Assembly (NCBI RefSeq): GCF_000164695.2
Contig: NC_014643.1
Location: 1,240,001-1,304,000 of the forward strand
Source: Rothia dentocariosa ATCC 17931
GTDB lineage: Bacteria; Actinomycetota; Actinomycetes; Actinomycetales; Micrococcaceae
Length of the DNA stretch: 64,000 nt
Direction: 5' to 3'
The notes under the pieces are model-generated. The model was not told the origin of the DNA, made no database searches, and was given only the letters and a program-made list of their open reading frames with translations. Shown piece after piece: positions 40,854 through 50,764 of the stretch (positions are counted from its first letter, which is position 1; each line of letters starts with the position of its first letter). Made by a program: the position numbers and the translations under genes.

Positions 40854-42620
40854 ATGACGTCGCACTCAGACAAACCCGCTGAAGCCACCACGGCTGAAGC
40901 TAAAAAACATCAAATAGCGCTCATGTTCTCCGGCTTGGTCATCGTGATGCTCATGTCGGCGCTGAACCAAACCATCCTCGCACCCTCACTGCCGACCATT
41001 GTGGGCGAACTGCATGGCGTGGAGCATATGAGCTGGGTAATTGCCACCTTCATCTTGCTATCCACCATCACCATGCCGGTGTACGGCAAACTCTCCGACC
41101 AGTTCGGGCGTAAACCCTTCCTGATTTTTGCCATCCTCTCCTTCATGACGGGATCTATCATCGGCGCGCTCGCTCCCGATATGACCTGGCTGATCGTCGC
41201 CCGCGCGCTCCAGGGAGTCGGCGGTGGCGGCCTCATGATTCTCTCCCAATCCGTGGTCGCAGATGTGATCCCTGCCCGCGAACGCGGTAAATATATGGGT
41301 ATTATCGGCGGCGTCTTCGCCTTCTCCTCGGTCGCCGGGCCGCTCATCGGCGGGTGGATCACTGAGGGTCCCGGCTGGCGTTGGGCATTCTGGCTCAACC
41401 TGCCGCTTGCCGTACTCGCAATCTTCGCCGTCATTTTCCTGCTCCCACACACCGCGCTCAAAGACCGCGAAAAGCGGCAGATCGACTATCTGGGCAGTAT
41501 TATTCTCATGGCTGGAACCAGCGCGCTCGTGCTCGCCACCATCTGGGGCGGCAATCAGTACGCCTGGAACTCCCCGCAGATTATTGGGCTTCTCATCGCA
41601 TCCGTCGTCGCGGCCCTGATCTTCATTCCGGTTGAAAACCGCGCCGCAGAGCCGATCATGCCCATGTACCTCTTCACCAACCGCAACTTCCTGCTCACCC
41701 TGGGCGCATCTCTCTCCCTCGGTGTTGCCATGTTCGGTGCCGTCGAGTACATCCCCACCTACCTGCAAATGTCCCTGGGCGTGAGCGCAACCGTGGCGGG
41801 TCTGCTCATGATTCCCCTCATGGGCGCCCTGCTTGTGGTCTCCATTATTACCGGGCGGCTGGTTTCCGCACGCGGCAAATACAAGGCATATGTGGTCACC
41901 GGTACCGCACTCGTGGCGCTTGGGCTCTACCTAATCTCAACCATCACCCCGAGCACCCCCACCTGGATCTTCTGCAGCTACATGGCGGTCATGGGCGCGG
42001 GCCTAGGCATGTCGATGCAGTTCCTCACCCTCATCGTGCAAAACGCCTTCCCCGTCACCGTCGTAGGAACCGCTACCGCGGCAAACAACTTCTTCCGCCA
42101 GGTCGGCTCAACCGTGGGTGCATCACTCGTGGGCGGCCTGTTTACCTCACGCCTGAGCAGCCTACTCAGTGAACGCATGCCCGCGCAAGCAGTAGCCTCG
42201 GCGGGGGAACACGGAACCTCCTCCCTGACTCCCGAGCTCGTCAGCCGGATTCCCGAGCCGATTCACGGCATTATCGTGAACGCCTACAATGATGCCCTGA
42301 TTCCACTTTTCCTCTACCTGGCACCACTCGGGCTAATCTCCGCGCTTCTGCTTCTCTTCATTCGTGAGGATGCGCTCGCCACCACCATCGAAACGCACAC
42401 TACTACCGATGTGGCGCGTTCGGCAACCGGTGCCATTGAGGTCATCACGCCCGAAATGGCGGCGAAAGATGCCGAATGCCTGAAGAAAATGCAGGGTGAA
42501 TCGCATACCGTGATCGACCCGGAACTTGCCAATAGTGCATCCGAAGAAACGGCTGAAACCGAGCATCAAGCTCAGGATCTAGAGGACACCGGCGAACCTT
42601 CGCGCGGCACCAAGCCCTAA
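40854..42620 (+). CDS. MFS multidrug exporter, DHA2 (14-helix) type
   Basis: This 588-residue drug:H+ antiporter of the EmrB/QacA family has motif A GKLSDQFGRKPFLIF, motif C GGVFAFSSVAGPLIGGW and roughly 14 membrane segments. The last 85 residues are a charged cytoplasmic tail (EETAETEHQAQDLEDTG). It is co-transcribed with the TetR gene. The substrates cannot be predicted. Confidence 0.9.
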   Translation: MTSHSDKPAEATTAEAKKHQIALMFSGLVIVMLMSALNQTILAPSLPTIVGELHGVEHMSWVIATFILLSTITMPVYGKLSDQFGRKPFLIFAILSFMTGSIIGALAPDMTWLIVARALQGVGGGGLMILSQSVVADVIPARERGKYMGIIGGVFAFSSVAGPLIGGWITEGPGWRWAFWLNLPLAVLAIFAVIFLLPHTALKDREKRQIDYLGSIILMAGTSALVLATIWGGNQYAWNSPQIIGLLIASVVAALIFIPVENRAAEPIMPMYLFTNRNFLLTLGASLSLGVAMFGAVEYIPTYLQMSLGVSATVAGLLMIPLMGALLVVSIITGRLVSARGKYKAYVVTGTALVALGLYLISTITPSTPTWIFCSYMAVMGAGLGMSMQFLTLIVQNAFPVTVVGTATAANNFFRQVGSTVGASLVGGLFTSRLSSLLSERMPAQAVASAGEHGTSSLTPELVSRIPEPIHGIIVNAYNDALIPLFLYLAPLGLISALLLLFIREDALATTIETHTTTDVARSATGAIEVITPEMAAKDAECLKKMQGESHTVIDPELANSASEETAETEHQAQDLEDTGEPSRGTKP

Positions 42621-42641
42621 CGGTTTCTTAGGTAACCCTAT

Positions 42642-42684
42642 ACAGTTATTCCCCTCTCACGCTATGCTGGAGGGGAATAACTGT
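42642..42684. terminator. Terminator after the MFS gene
   Basis: The arms ACAGTTATTCCCCT and AGGGGAATAACTGT form a perfect 14 bp stem. T-runs are short on both sides. Confidence 0.75.
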
Positions 42685-42758
42685 TAACCCCCTCACACGG
42701 GTGCGGGTTGCCTTCGTTGCTGAACACCAGCCCGCATGCGCCATCTACAGGAGGACCT

Positions 42759-43712
42759 ATGAAGATTCTGATTCCTACTTCAATTACGCTCGACGAAGAG
42801 AAACTAGGGCTTGAACCCGGCGATACCGTGCGGCACTATAACCCCACAGAACCTATCGCCGAGGAAGATACCGATGCCGAGGTTCTGATTGCTTGGGCAA
42901 ATACTGCCGATCAGCTCGCGGATTCCGCCTGCCGCATGAAAAATGTGGGGCTTATTCAGGCGCTTCTTGCGGGGCCGGATGCGGTGCGCGCGGCAGGCTT
43001 CACCCCCGATGCCGCCATCTGTGCAGGTGTGGGTCTGCACTCAAAAACCGTTGCGGAACATGCGCTCGCGCTGACCCTGAACTTCGTGCGTTTCTTGCCG
43101 ACGCTGGCGCAGGCAACGACCGATCATCGTTGGGCTGAGGAGCTAGGCGGCGCGCAGGAACTTCACCCGAAAGACCAGGTCACAACCCTGCTTGATGCCA
43201 ATGTGCTCGTGTGGGGCTTCGGATCGATCGGGCAGGAGACCGCGCGGCTCTTCAAAGCTTTCGGCGCGAACGTAACCGGCGTTGCACAGAGCGCGGGGGA
43301 GCGTAACGGTTTCCCGGTGATTGCGACCGAACAAATCGATGAATACCTGCCAACTACGGATATTCTCGTGATGGTGCTTCCCACCAGCGATTCGACCTTC
43401 AAAGCGCTCGATGCCCATAAGCTGCAGCTGCTGCCCAAGCGCGCCTACCTGATTAACGTCGGGCGCGGTACCACTGTTGATGAGGACGCGCTCATCGCCG
43501 CCCTAAACTCCGGCTCGATTGCGGGCGCTGCGCTGGACGTGACGGCAACCGAACCGCTCCCCTCCGAGTCGCCCCTGTGGGATGCGAAGAATATCGTGAT
43601 CACCCCGCATGCTGCCGGTGGTCGCCCCGTAAATCCGGAGGAACTGATCGCCCACAATATTCGTGCCTTCCGCACCGGTGCTGCTGAGAGCGAGTACCGT
43701 AACCGGTTCTAG
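42759..43712 (+). CDS. D-isomer-specific 2-hydroxyacid dehydrogenase
   Basis: This 317-residue NAD(P)-dependent dehydrogenase has the nucleotide-binding motif VWGFGSIGQETARLF (GxGxxG), the catalytic Arg in NVGRGTTVDEDAL, an acidic residue in DVTATEPLP and His in ITPHAAGG. The strong ribosome binding site CAGGAGGACCT fixes the start at 42759. Substrates of the family include glyoxylate, hydroxypyruvate, phosphoglycerate and lactate; nothing here decides between them. It is a single gene between two terminators. Confidence 0.87.
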   Translation: MKILIPTSITLDEEKLGLEPGDTVRHYNPTEPIAEEDTDAEVLIAWANTADQLADSACRMKNVGLIQALLAGPDAVRAAGFTPDAAICAGVGLHSKTVAEHALALTLNFVRFLPTLAQATTDHRWAEELGGAQELHPKDQVTTLLDANVLVWGFGSIGQETARLFKAFGANVTGVAQSAGERNGFPVIATEQIDEYLPTTDILVMVLPTSDSTFKALDAHKLQLLPKRAYLINVGRGTTVDEDALIAALNSGSIAGAALDVTATEPLPSESPLWDAKNIVITPHAAGGRPVNPEELIAHNIRAFRTGAAESEYRNRF

Positions 43713-43757
43713 AATTATCACGAACGTAGAAAGTTACGTGTAAAAGAGATGCATTCT

Positions 43758-43804
43758 CACCCCGTATTCTATGATGCCATTCATAAATCACAGGATACGG
43801 GGTG
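43758..43804 (+). terminator. Terminator after the dehydrogenase gene
   Basis: The arms CACCCCGTAT and ATACGGGGTG, with partial inner pairing, are followed by CTTTTGG. Confidence 0.75.
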
Positions 43805-44238
43805 CTTTTGGTATGAGATTCATAAAATTTTTTGCCCTAAATCCCGAAAATATAAGTTAGGACCTACTTATTTTAGATGTTGGTTTTGCTCCTGTTTACA
43901 TGGTTTTTCGTGGATTTTTTGGGGTCTGGAGAGGGTTTGAGGCGTTCTGAAAAAATATGACGCCACAAATCTTCCGCGTGTGTAAATCTTTCGTAACTTT
44001 TTGCCGAACCTTATTTTGATAGCGATACCGGGGATGCCGCCTCTAAACTCCCCGCAGTACCCCGCAAAATGGTGCTTGTCGGCTGATTTTAAGGCGATGT
44101 GGGTTTGGTGGATACCCGAATGTAAATATAAGATAAAGGGACTACGCTTCTAGTGACTGTAGTCACTGGATTATCCGATGACGGAAGCTGTAACACACAT
44201 GCCTACGAAACCAGAATATCTAGGAGGGGAACCGCCCC
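43805..44238. promoter_or_regulatory. Upstream region of the oligopeptide transporter operon
   Basis: This 434-base gene-free region is AT-richer than its surroundings. A perfect inverted repeat AGTGACTGTAGTCACT lies at 44152-44167 and could be an operator. TAAATATAAGATAAAG at about 44122 may hold the -10 element. AGGAGGGGAACC before 44239 is a strong ribosome binding site. Confidence 0.55.
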
Positions 44239-45234
44239 ATGTTTAGGTACATCCTCCGGAGGTCGCTCACTTACCTCGTGATGGTTTTCTTAACCACGAC
44301 TATGGGTTATTTTGCGGCTGTTACCACGCTAAAACCTGCCCTTTTGGAGCAGGAAAAGGTGCCGCGCCCTTCGCCTGAACAGGTGAACCGCACCCTCGCA
44401 TCCCTCGGGCTAGACCCCGAAATGAGTGCGTGGGACAGATACATTCAATGGCTGACGAATGTTGTCACCAAATTTGATTGGGGACGCAGCCCAAACAGCG
44501 GATATATCAATCAGGAATTCGGTCAGCGCCTATGGGTTTCTACCAGATTGATGCTCGCGGCGACTATTTTGACCATTATCATCGGTGTGGCGCTGGGTGT
44601 TTACTCGGCAGCGCGTCAGTACAAGTTTTCCGACCGAGTTATTACCGGCTATTCCTATCTCGTCTATATTATTCCCGCCCCCGTGGCATACTTCGTGGTG
44701 CAGCAGGGAGCGACCGCCATTAACAACATCGTGGTTGAAAACGGTGGCGAAAAGATTTTCTATGTGACCGGTATTTCGACGCCCGGTGTAACAGGCTTCT
44801 GGGATACCACCATAGACATGGCGGCGCACTATGTGGTGCCGACCTTCTGTATGACGATTTTCGGATGGGCCAGCTATCAGATTGCTCAGCGGCAGTACCT
44901 GCTCGATAACGTGAACGCAGACTTCGTGCGTACCGCTCGCGCGAAAGGACTCACTCGTAACCAGGCGATTACCCGCCACGCCCTGCGTGTGTCCTTCATC
45001 CCGGTGGCACAGTCGATTGCGTACACCATTCCCACCATCTTTGCGGGTGCCTTCTTCGCGGAGTCCGTGTTTGCATGGCCCGGCATCGGTAAATGGTCTA
45101 TTGATGCGATTGGTCAACAGGATGTGAACGCTGCGACCGCTACTCTCGCCTACGGTTCCGTGCTGTTCGCCATCGGTGCCATTATCGCCGATATCGCGAC
45201 CACGATCGTCGACCCCCGAGTGAGGATCTCATGA
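44239..45234 (+). CDS. oppB: Oligopeptide ABC transporter permease, OppB/DppB type
   Basis: This 331-residue inner-membrane permease has six predicted helices. A first helix (RSLTYLVMVFLTTTMGYFAA) is followed by a large extracytoplasmic loop (WDRYIQWLTNVVTKFDWG), then FADFVRTARAKGLTRNQAIT-type EAA loop (here NADFVRTARAKGLTRNQ) and FAGAFFAESVFAWPGIG. It is the first gene of a three-gene transport operon, with a strong ribosome binding site. Confidence 0.88.
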   Translation: MFRYILRRSLTYLVMVFLTTTMGYFAAVTTLKPALLEQEKVPRPSPEQVNRTLASLGLDPEMSAWDRYIQWLTNVVTKFDWGRSPNSGYINQEFGQRLWVSTRLMLAATILTIIIGVALGVYSAARQYKFSDRVITGYSYLVYIIPAPVAYFVVQQGATAINNIVVENGGEKIFYVTGISTPGVTGFWDTTIDMAAHYVVPTFCMTIFGWASYQIAQRQYLLDNVNADFVRTARAKGLTRNQAITRHALRVSFIPVAQSIAYTIPTIFAGAFFAESVFAWPGIGKWSIDAIGQQDVNAATATLAYGSVLFAIGAIIADIATTIVDPRVRIS

Positions 45235-46304
45235 GCCAGGTAACTGAAACAAGCACGGTACCTGTCGTGCAGAATGGTGACTTTAAAGTTCTCAACAAGA
45301 ATGTGATTATCCTCCGCCGCTTCTTGCGCAACAAGGCTGCGGTGTTCGGGCTTATCGTCTTTATCTGTGTGGGGCTTTTCGGGTACTTCGGCAAATATGT
45401 TTCCAAGTACTCCGCAACCGAATCTGACTTTATGACCCTTGGCGGTGAAGGCCCCTCCGCAGAGCACTGGTTTGGCACCACCGTGGGCGGTAACGATCTC
45501 TTCGCCATGATGAGCGAAGCCGTGTGGACCTCAATGGAAATCGGTCTAGTCGTGGGCATCGCTACCGTCATTATCTCCGCGATTTACGGTTGCGTGATGG
45601 CGTACTTTGGCGGCTGGATCGACAGGGTTATGCTCTTCCTCTTGGAAACCATGATTATGGTTCCCTCGCTGCTGATTCTGGCGATTTTCATCAACGGTCA
45701 GATTGGTAAGCAGATTCAGAAGACCGTTCCCACGTGGATTGTGCTCTCCTCTGTGCTGATTGTATTCGGCTGGATGGGACCTGCCCGTGTGATTCGTGCG
45801 ATGGCGCAATCCCTGATTGGGCGCGATTACGTGAAGGCAGCACGTTACATGGGCGTACATCCCTTCAAGATCGTGCTGCGGCACCTCGTACCGAATATCG
45901 GCTCGATGCTCGTTCTGAACTTCACGACCGGCATCATGATCGCTGTGCTCTCTGAGGTTGCGTACTCCTTTATCGGCATTGGTATTACCTATCCAAACTA
46001 CTCACTGGGGTCGTTGATTTCCGATGCCGCACAACAGCTTAATACCCTGCCGCATATGTTCTGGTTCCCCGTTATCTTCTTCTTCCTGCTGGTGGGGCCG
46101 CTCTCGCTCATGAATGATGGCCTGCGCGACGCCTTCGACCCGACTTCCATGTCGGTCGGTAAGATCAAGAAGTCAAAGAAAGCTAAGAGCCAGAAATCGG
46201 CATCTAAGGTCGAAGACGCGGAGGCTCAGGAAGCCGACGCTGCAGCACCATCAACCGACCCCAATCCCGATGCTCAGGCATCCACCCAGAATGAGGAGGC
46301 ATAA
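45231..46304 (+). CDS. oppC: Oligopeptide ABC transporter permease, OppC/DppC type
   Basis: This 357-residue permease overlaps oppB by four bases. Its N-terminal OppC_N region (KNVIILRRFLRNKAAVFGL) precedes six helices and the EAA loop IGRDYVKAARYMGVHPFKIV. The last 60 residues form a Lys/Ala/Asp-rich cytoplasmic tail (KKSKKAKSQKSASKVEDAE), longer than usual. It pairs with OppB to form the channel. Confidence 0.88.
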   Translation: MSQVTETSTVPVVQNGDFKVLNKNVIILRRFLRNKAAVFGLIVFICVGLFGYFGKYVSKYSATESDFMTLGGEGPSAEHWFGTTVGGNDLFAMMSEAVWTSMEIGLVVGIATVIISAIYGCVMAYFGGWIDRVMLFLLETMIMVPSLLILAIFINGQIGKQIQKTVPTWIVLSSVLIVFGWMGPARVIRAMAQSLIGRDYVKAARYMGVHPFKIVLRHLVPNIGSMLVLNFTTGIMIAVLSEVAYSFIGIGITYPNYSLGSLISDAAQQLNTLPHMFWFPVIFFFLLVGPLSLMNDGLRDAFDPTSMSVGKIKKSKKAKSQKSASKVEDAEAQEADAAAPSTDPNPDAQASTQNEEA

Positions 46305-46309
46305 AACTC

Positions 46310-48424
46310 ATGAGCACTTCTCCCGTTTTGAGTGTTAAAGACCTGCACGTTAGCTTCAATACCGAAAACGGTGTTGTACATGCGGTGCGCGGTGTCGATT
46401 TTGACCTTTACGCTGGTAAAACCCTGGGTATCGTTGGCGAATCCGGTTCGGGCAAATCCGTGGCATCTATGGCGATTATGGGGCTGCACCCCACGACCGC
46501 CGATATTACCGGGTCTATCACATACAACGGCACCGAACTGCTGGGTCTGAGCGATAAGGAAATGTGCCAGTACCGCGGCAAGCACATCTCCATGATCTTC
46601 CAGGATCCGCTGTCTTCGCTGACTCCGGTGTACACTATCGGGGATCAGATTGCCGAAGTCCTCAAAATCCACAATAAGGGTATGAGCAAGCAGGCGATTA
46701 AGGATCGCTCTATTGAACTCATGCGCTTAGTGGGTATTCCTTCCCCAGCCGACCGTCTGCGTTCTTTTCCGCATGAGTTCTCCGGCGGTATGCGCCAGCG
46801 CATCATGATCGCAATGGCAATTGCCAACGATCCGCGCGTGCTTATTGCGGATGAGCCTACCACTGCACTTGACGTCACCATTCAGGCGCAGGTGCTTGAG
46901 GTTATGGATAAGGCGCAGGACGAAACCGGTGCGGCGACTATCATGATTACCCACGACTTGGGTGTTGTCGCCGGTATGGCCGATGACATTCTGGTGATGT
47001 ACGCGGGTAAACCGGTAGAAATTGCTAAGGCTGAAGACCTTTATAAGTACCCCAGCCACCCCTACACGATTGGCTTATTGGGTGCGGTTCCCCGCGTGGA
47101 CCGTTCGCAGAAAACCTCTTTGGTGCCCATTGAGGGTACTCCGCCGAATCTGCTGTACCCGGTGGAGCACTGCTCGTTCCGTGAGCGTTGCCCCGTCGCC
47201 AAAAACGGCGGTCAATGCTGCAAGGACGATGCTGGTGAGCCCGAGCTCGCTCCGCTCAAGGGCGCTGGTGAGGGGCACTACTCCTCCTGCACTATCTCGC
47301 AGGACCTCATCAGTAAGACGGCCGAAGAACTCTATACCGTTCCTGAAACTCCTGTCTCGAAGTTCGAAAGCATTCCGCGCGAAGATCGCGCGCCGGTGCT
47401 TGAAGTGCGCAACGTGAAGAAGCATTTCCCGCTCATGAAGGGCTCTCTCATGAAGCGCCGCGTGGGTACCGTGAAGGCCGTGGACGGCGTATCTTTCGAT
47501 ATTCGTGAGGGTGAATGCTTCTCGATCGTGGGCGAATCCGGGTGTGGTAAAACCACCACGCTGCTGGAAATTATGGAGTTCAGCAAGAAAACCGATGGCG
47601 AGATTCTGATTAACGGAGTCTCTACGCAGGATCATAAATCTGTTAGCGAGATTCTTGAACTGCGCAAGAACCAGCAGATGGTTTTCCAAGACCCCACGGG
47701 CGCCCTCGACCCGCGCTTTACCGTCTACGAGATTCTTGCTGAACCCCTGGAAAACCAGGGCATGAAGCGTCCAGATATTAAAAAGCGCGTGGTTGAGCTG
47801 ATGAAGATCGTGGGTCTGCAGCCCGATCACGTGAACCGCTTCCCGAACCAGTTCTCGGGCGGTCAGCGCCAGCGTATCGGTATTGCCCGTGCGCTTGCCG
47901 TAAACCCGAAACTTGTGGTGCTGGACGAGCCCGTCTCGGCGTTGGACGTTTCCGTTCAGGCAGGCGTGATTAACCTGCTTGAGGAACTCCGCGCGAGCCT
48001 GGGCCTGAGTTACCTGATGGTGGCGCACGACCTCGCCGTGATTCGCCACGCTTCTGACCGGGTTGCGGTTATGTACCTGGGGCGCATCGTCGAAATTGGT
48101 CACGTGGATCAGGTCTTTGATAACCCGATTCACCCGTACACCAAGGCTTTGCTTTCGGCTATTCCCGTGCCAGACCCGGAGGTTGAGGCTAAGCGCCAGC
48201 GCATCATGCTGGATGGCGACCTGCCCACTCCGGTCAATGCCCCGGTAGGATGCGGCTTCTCCAGCAGGTGCCCCATCTTCAAGCTGCTTCCTGAGGATAA
48301 GCAGAAGCGGTGCTTGGAGGAAAAGCCCGAGGTTATCACGCTTGACGGCGAAGACCACGGTTACGCTTGCTACTACCCGGATGGTGCAGACCTTCCCGAT
48401 GTAGCGCTAGAGTCGGTTTCGTAG
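46310..48424 (+). CDS. oppDF: Oligopeptide ABC transporter, fused double ATPase (OppD-OppF type)
   Basis: This 704-residue protein joins two ATPases that are usually separate. The first domain has Walker A GESGSGKS at 43-50, signature FSGGMRQRIMIAMAIA, Walker B VLIADEPTTALD and the oligopeptide-type Cys-rich end (CSFRERCPVAKNGGQCC). The second has Walker A GESGCGKT at 408-415, FSGGQRQRIGIARALA, VVLDEPVSALD and another Cys-rich end (CGFSSRCPIFKLLPEDKQKRC). The Cys pairs in both ends may hold iron-sulfur or zinc sites, as in OppD and OppF. It energises uptake of peptides by the permeases upstream. Confidence 0.92.
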   Translation: MSTSPVLSVKDLHVSFNTENGVVHAVRGVDFDLYAGKTLGIVGESGSGKSVASMAIMGLHPTTADITGSITYNGTELLGLSDKEMCQYRGKHISMIFQDPLSSLTPVYTIGDQIAEVLKIHNKGMSKQAIKDRSIELMRLVGIPSPADRLRSFPHEFSGGMRQRIMIAMAIANDPRVLIADEPTTALDVTIQAQVLEVMDKAQDETGAATIMITHDLGVVAGMADDILVMYAGKPVEIAKAEDLYKYPSHPYTIGLLGAVPRVDRSQKTSLVPIEGTPPNLLYPVEHCSFRERCPVAKNGGQCCKDDAGEPELAPLKGAGEGHYSSCTISQDLISKTAEELYTVPETPVSKFESIPREDRAPVLEVRNVKKHFPLMKGSLMKRRVGTVKAVDGVSFDIREGECFSIVGESGCGKTTTLLEIMEFSKKTDGEILINGVSTQDHKSVSEILELRKNQQMVFQDPTGALDPRFTVYEILAEPLENQGMKRPDIKKRVVELMKIVGLQPDHVNRFPNQFSGGQRQRIGIARALAVNPKLVVLDEPVSALDVSVQAGVINLLEELRASLGLSYLMVAHDLAVIRHASDRVAVMYLGRIVEIGHVDQVFDNPIHPYTKALLSAIPVPDPEVEAKRQRIMLDGDLPTPVNAPVGCGFSSRCPIFKLLPEDKQKRCLEEKPEVITLDGEDHGYACYYPDGADLPDVALESVS

Positions 48425-48436
48425 AACCGCATGTGT

Positions 48437-48476
48437 GTTGCGGGGGTGATTCTCATAGGAGAATCATCCCCGCAAC
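48437..48476 (+). terminator. Terminator after the oligopeptide transporter operon
   Basis: GTTGCGGGGGTGATTCT pairs with AGAATCATCCCCGCAAC and is followed by GTTTTAAA. The first binding protein gene must therefore use its own promoter or read-through. Confidence 0.88.
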
Positions 48477-48665
48477 GTTTTAAAGAGATAAAAATTTATA
48501 GTATGCGATAAAGCGAAATAGTGATATGAATTACCAGTATTTGAGATTGCAGGAAATAAATTCTCGCTCTGCAATTCCATGAATACAATTAAGATGTATC
48601 AAACGCCGCTACCACGGGCGGTAGCGCTAGACTGTGCGTTTGTCGGTGATAGAAAGAATACGCTC

Positions 48666-50381
48666 GTGAAAGCTCACTCCACTCTGAACCGCCGCACCCT
48701 GTTCGCAGGTGGTGCTGCACTGGGCACCGCTGGTATGCTTGCGGCTTGTTCCGGCAAGAACGGTGGTTCCGGCTCTACTCAGGCTGCAGCAACGGCAGGT
48801 GCGAATATCGCAGACCTCGTAAAAATTAATAAGCAGGATATTTCTGCCCTCAAATCCGGCGGAAAGCTGCGTCTAGCGGTTACCAGTTTGGGACCAAATT
48901 TCAATCCTTTGCATACTCAGGGTGCCGTTGGCGATAATGCTCGTGCTATTTCTTCGTATAATTCTTTGCTCACGAGTGGTCTGTGGCAGCAAGATTACGA
49001 AGGTAAAACTTCACCTAATCCCGACTTCTGTACCGAGTTCACCTCCGCAATGGAGAACGGCAAACAGGTTTTGCATATCACGTTGAATGAGAAAGCAAAA
49101 TTCAACGATGGTACCCCGCTCGATATTGAAGCTCTGAGAGCGACTCATAAAGTTCTTTCAGACAACAAGACTTATCAGATTCAGAGCACTGGTTTGTACC
49201 CAAATATTGAGTCTATTGAAGAAGACGGCAGCGCAACCCGCGTGAAGGTCACGATGTCGAAGCCTTCATACCCGATTGCCAGCCTCTTCAGCTATGTGGT
49301 GCATCCGAAAATGACGGATACCGATTTCTTTGCCAATGGTCTAGTGGATAAGCCGAATTCCGATTATGCGGCAGGGCCGTTTAAGGTTGCCGAAGGCGGC
49401 TGGAACTCAACCGAGAAAACGCTGACCGTCACACGAAATGACAAATGGTGGGGCGAAAAACCGGTTCTCGAATCCATCACGTTCCGCCTGCTCGATACCC
49501 CCGCGCAGCGTTCTGCCTTTGCCAATGGCGAGCTTGACGCCGTAAACGCTAACGTTGTGAGCGTATACAAGGAACTCGAAAATGTTAAGAATGCCGAGTT
49601 CCGCCAGGGCCAGCGCCTCTTTGCAGGCGGTGTGGTGATGAACCCCGTCAAAGTCGATACTCCGCTTCGCCGCGCCATTATGGTGGGCTTGGATCGTAAG
49701 GCGCTTTCCGATACTCGCTTTAAGGGTTTGCCGTTCAACGAGGCCCTGCCCGGATCGAGGATCCATATGCCGTTCTCAGAGTACTATGCCGATAGTATGC
49801 CGCAGGCAGCCGATCGGAAGGCTGCGGCTGCTAAGATTCTGGAAGAGGCCGGATACGCTAAAAACGGCGATTTCTATGAAAAGGATGGCAAACGCGCGAA
49901 AGTAGTGGTGAACAACTTTAGCGAGGATAACACCATAAAATCTCTGGCGCGTTTCCTCTCTCAGCAGCTTCGTGATCTGGGTATTGAGAGTGATGTTGAT
50001 CAGCAGCCTGTTAGTAACTTGGGCAAGGTGATGTCTGCCAAGGAGCACGAACTGAGCTTCATTGGGTACAGCGTAAACAGCGACGATGGCACTGAGGGCA
50101 CCAAGCAGTTCTACTCCCGCGAAGACAACGATGGGGCTGGTTCCGAAGAGATTGACGCCATGATTGAGGAGCTCTTCTCCATTGAGGATGCTAAAGAACG
50201 TAACCTCAAGTGCAACGAGATCGAGAAGAAGCATATGGAGGAATTTGCTACGAGCAGCGTCTTCTACAACGGTCCGCAGATCGTATGCTGCCAGAAGAAC
50301 CTGGCGAACTACGGTGCGTTTCTCTTTGATGATCCGCAGTACAACCCTTCGGCGTGGTCGCGTATTGGGTTCACTGGCTAG
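48666..50381 (+). CDS. Oligopeptide-binding lipoprotein 1 (SBP family 5)
   Basis: This 571-residue extracytoplasmic binding protein begins LNRRTLFAGGAALGTAGMLA and has the lipobox LAAC, so it is lipid-anchored. The family 5 pattern follows: FNDGTPLDIEALRATHKVL, the NDKWWGEKPVLESI signature, and NPVKVDTPLRRAIMVGLDRKAL. GTG at 48666 is chosen because the signal peptide begins there; an in-frame ATG at 48579 would add 29 odd residues. It is the first of four paralogs in 10 kb. Confidence 0.85.
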   Translation: MKAHSTLNRRTLFAGGAALGTAGMLAACSGKNGGSGSTQAAATAGANIADLVKINKQDISALKSGGKLRLAVTSLGPNFNPLHTQGAVGDNARAISSYNSLLTSGLWQQDYEGKTSPNPDFCTEFTSAMENGKQVLHITLNEKAKFNDGTPLDIEALRATHKVLSDNKTYQIQSTGLYPNIESIEEDGSATRVKVTMSKPSYPIASLFSYVVHPKMTDTDFFANGLVDKPNSDYAAGPFKVAEGGWNSTEKTLTVTRNDKWWGEKPVLESITFRLLDTPAQRSAFANGELDAVNANVVSVYKELENVKNAEFRQGQRLFAGGVVMNPVKVDTPLRRAIMVGLDRKALSDTRFKGLPFNEALPGSRIHMPFSEYYADSMPQAADRKAAAAKILEEAGYAKNGDFYEKDGKRAKVVVNNFSEDNTIKSLARFLSQQLRDLGIESDVDQQPVSNLGKVMSAKEHELSFIGYSVNSDDGTEGTKQFYSREDNDGAGSEEIDAMIEELFSIEDAKERNLKCNEIEKKHMEEFATSSVFYNGPQIVCCQKNLANYGAFLFDDPQYNPSAWSRIGFTG

Positions 50382-50433
50382 TTGGACGGGCTATACCCCT
50401 AGAAAGTAGGTAAGCCGTTTTACAAATATGTAT

Positions 50434-50478
50434 AAGGCGCATCCTACATTCCCTCGCGGGGGAGTGGGGATGCGCCTT
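50434..50478 (+). terminator. Terminator after binding protein 1
   Basis: The arms AAGGCGCATCC and GGATGCGCCTT flank a GC-rich loop. The T-run is weak. Confidence 0.75.
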
Positions 50479-50680
50479 GTCTGTACCCTCATAGCCACAC
50501 ATGATATTCAGTAAATATTCTAGATTATCGTAAGTTATGCTCATTATTTCCTGAAAGATACGGAAATACATGCTCAAATTCTGCGTAAATATGCATAAAA
50601 ATATGTAATCTACAACACATTATTGCTGTTTTTCTTAACTTTCGCATGAAGTTCGGTGTATGGTTCTGGGTATGGATAAT

Positions 50681-50700
50681 TTATGCATAATGCTGCATAA
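50681..50700. promoter_or_regulatory. Inverted repeat upstream of binding protein 2
   Basis: TTATGCA-N6-TGCATAA is a perfect 7 bp inverted repeat 65 bases upstream of the start. Related TATGCATAA sequences occur near 50588. It may bind a regulator. The rest of the 383-base spacer shows nothing else clear. Confidence 0.5.
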
Positions 50701-50764
50701 GTTATCTCAAAGCCTTTGAAACACCAAGCCCATCGCAGGGCGCATACACGTAAGGAAACACATC

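Noticed and set aside
47075..48358. 427-codon open frame opposite the double ATPase
   Set aside because: It mirrors conserved ATPase motifs on the other strand and has no features of its own.
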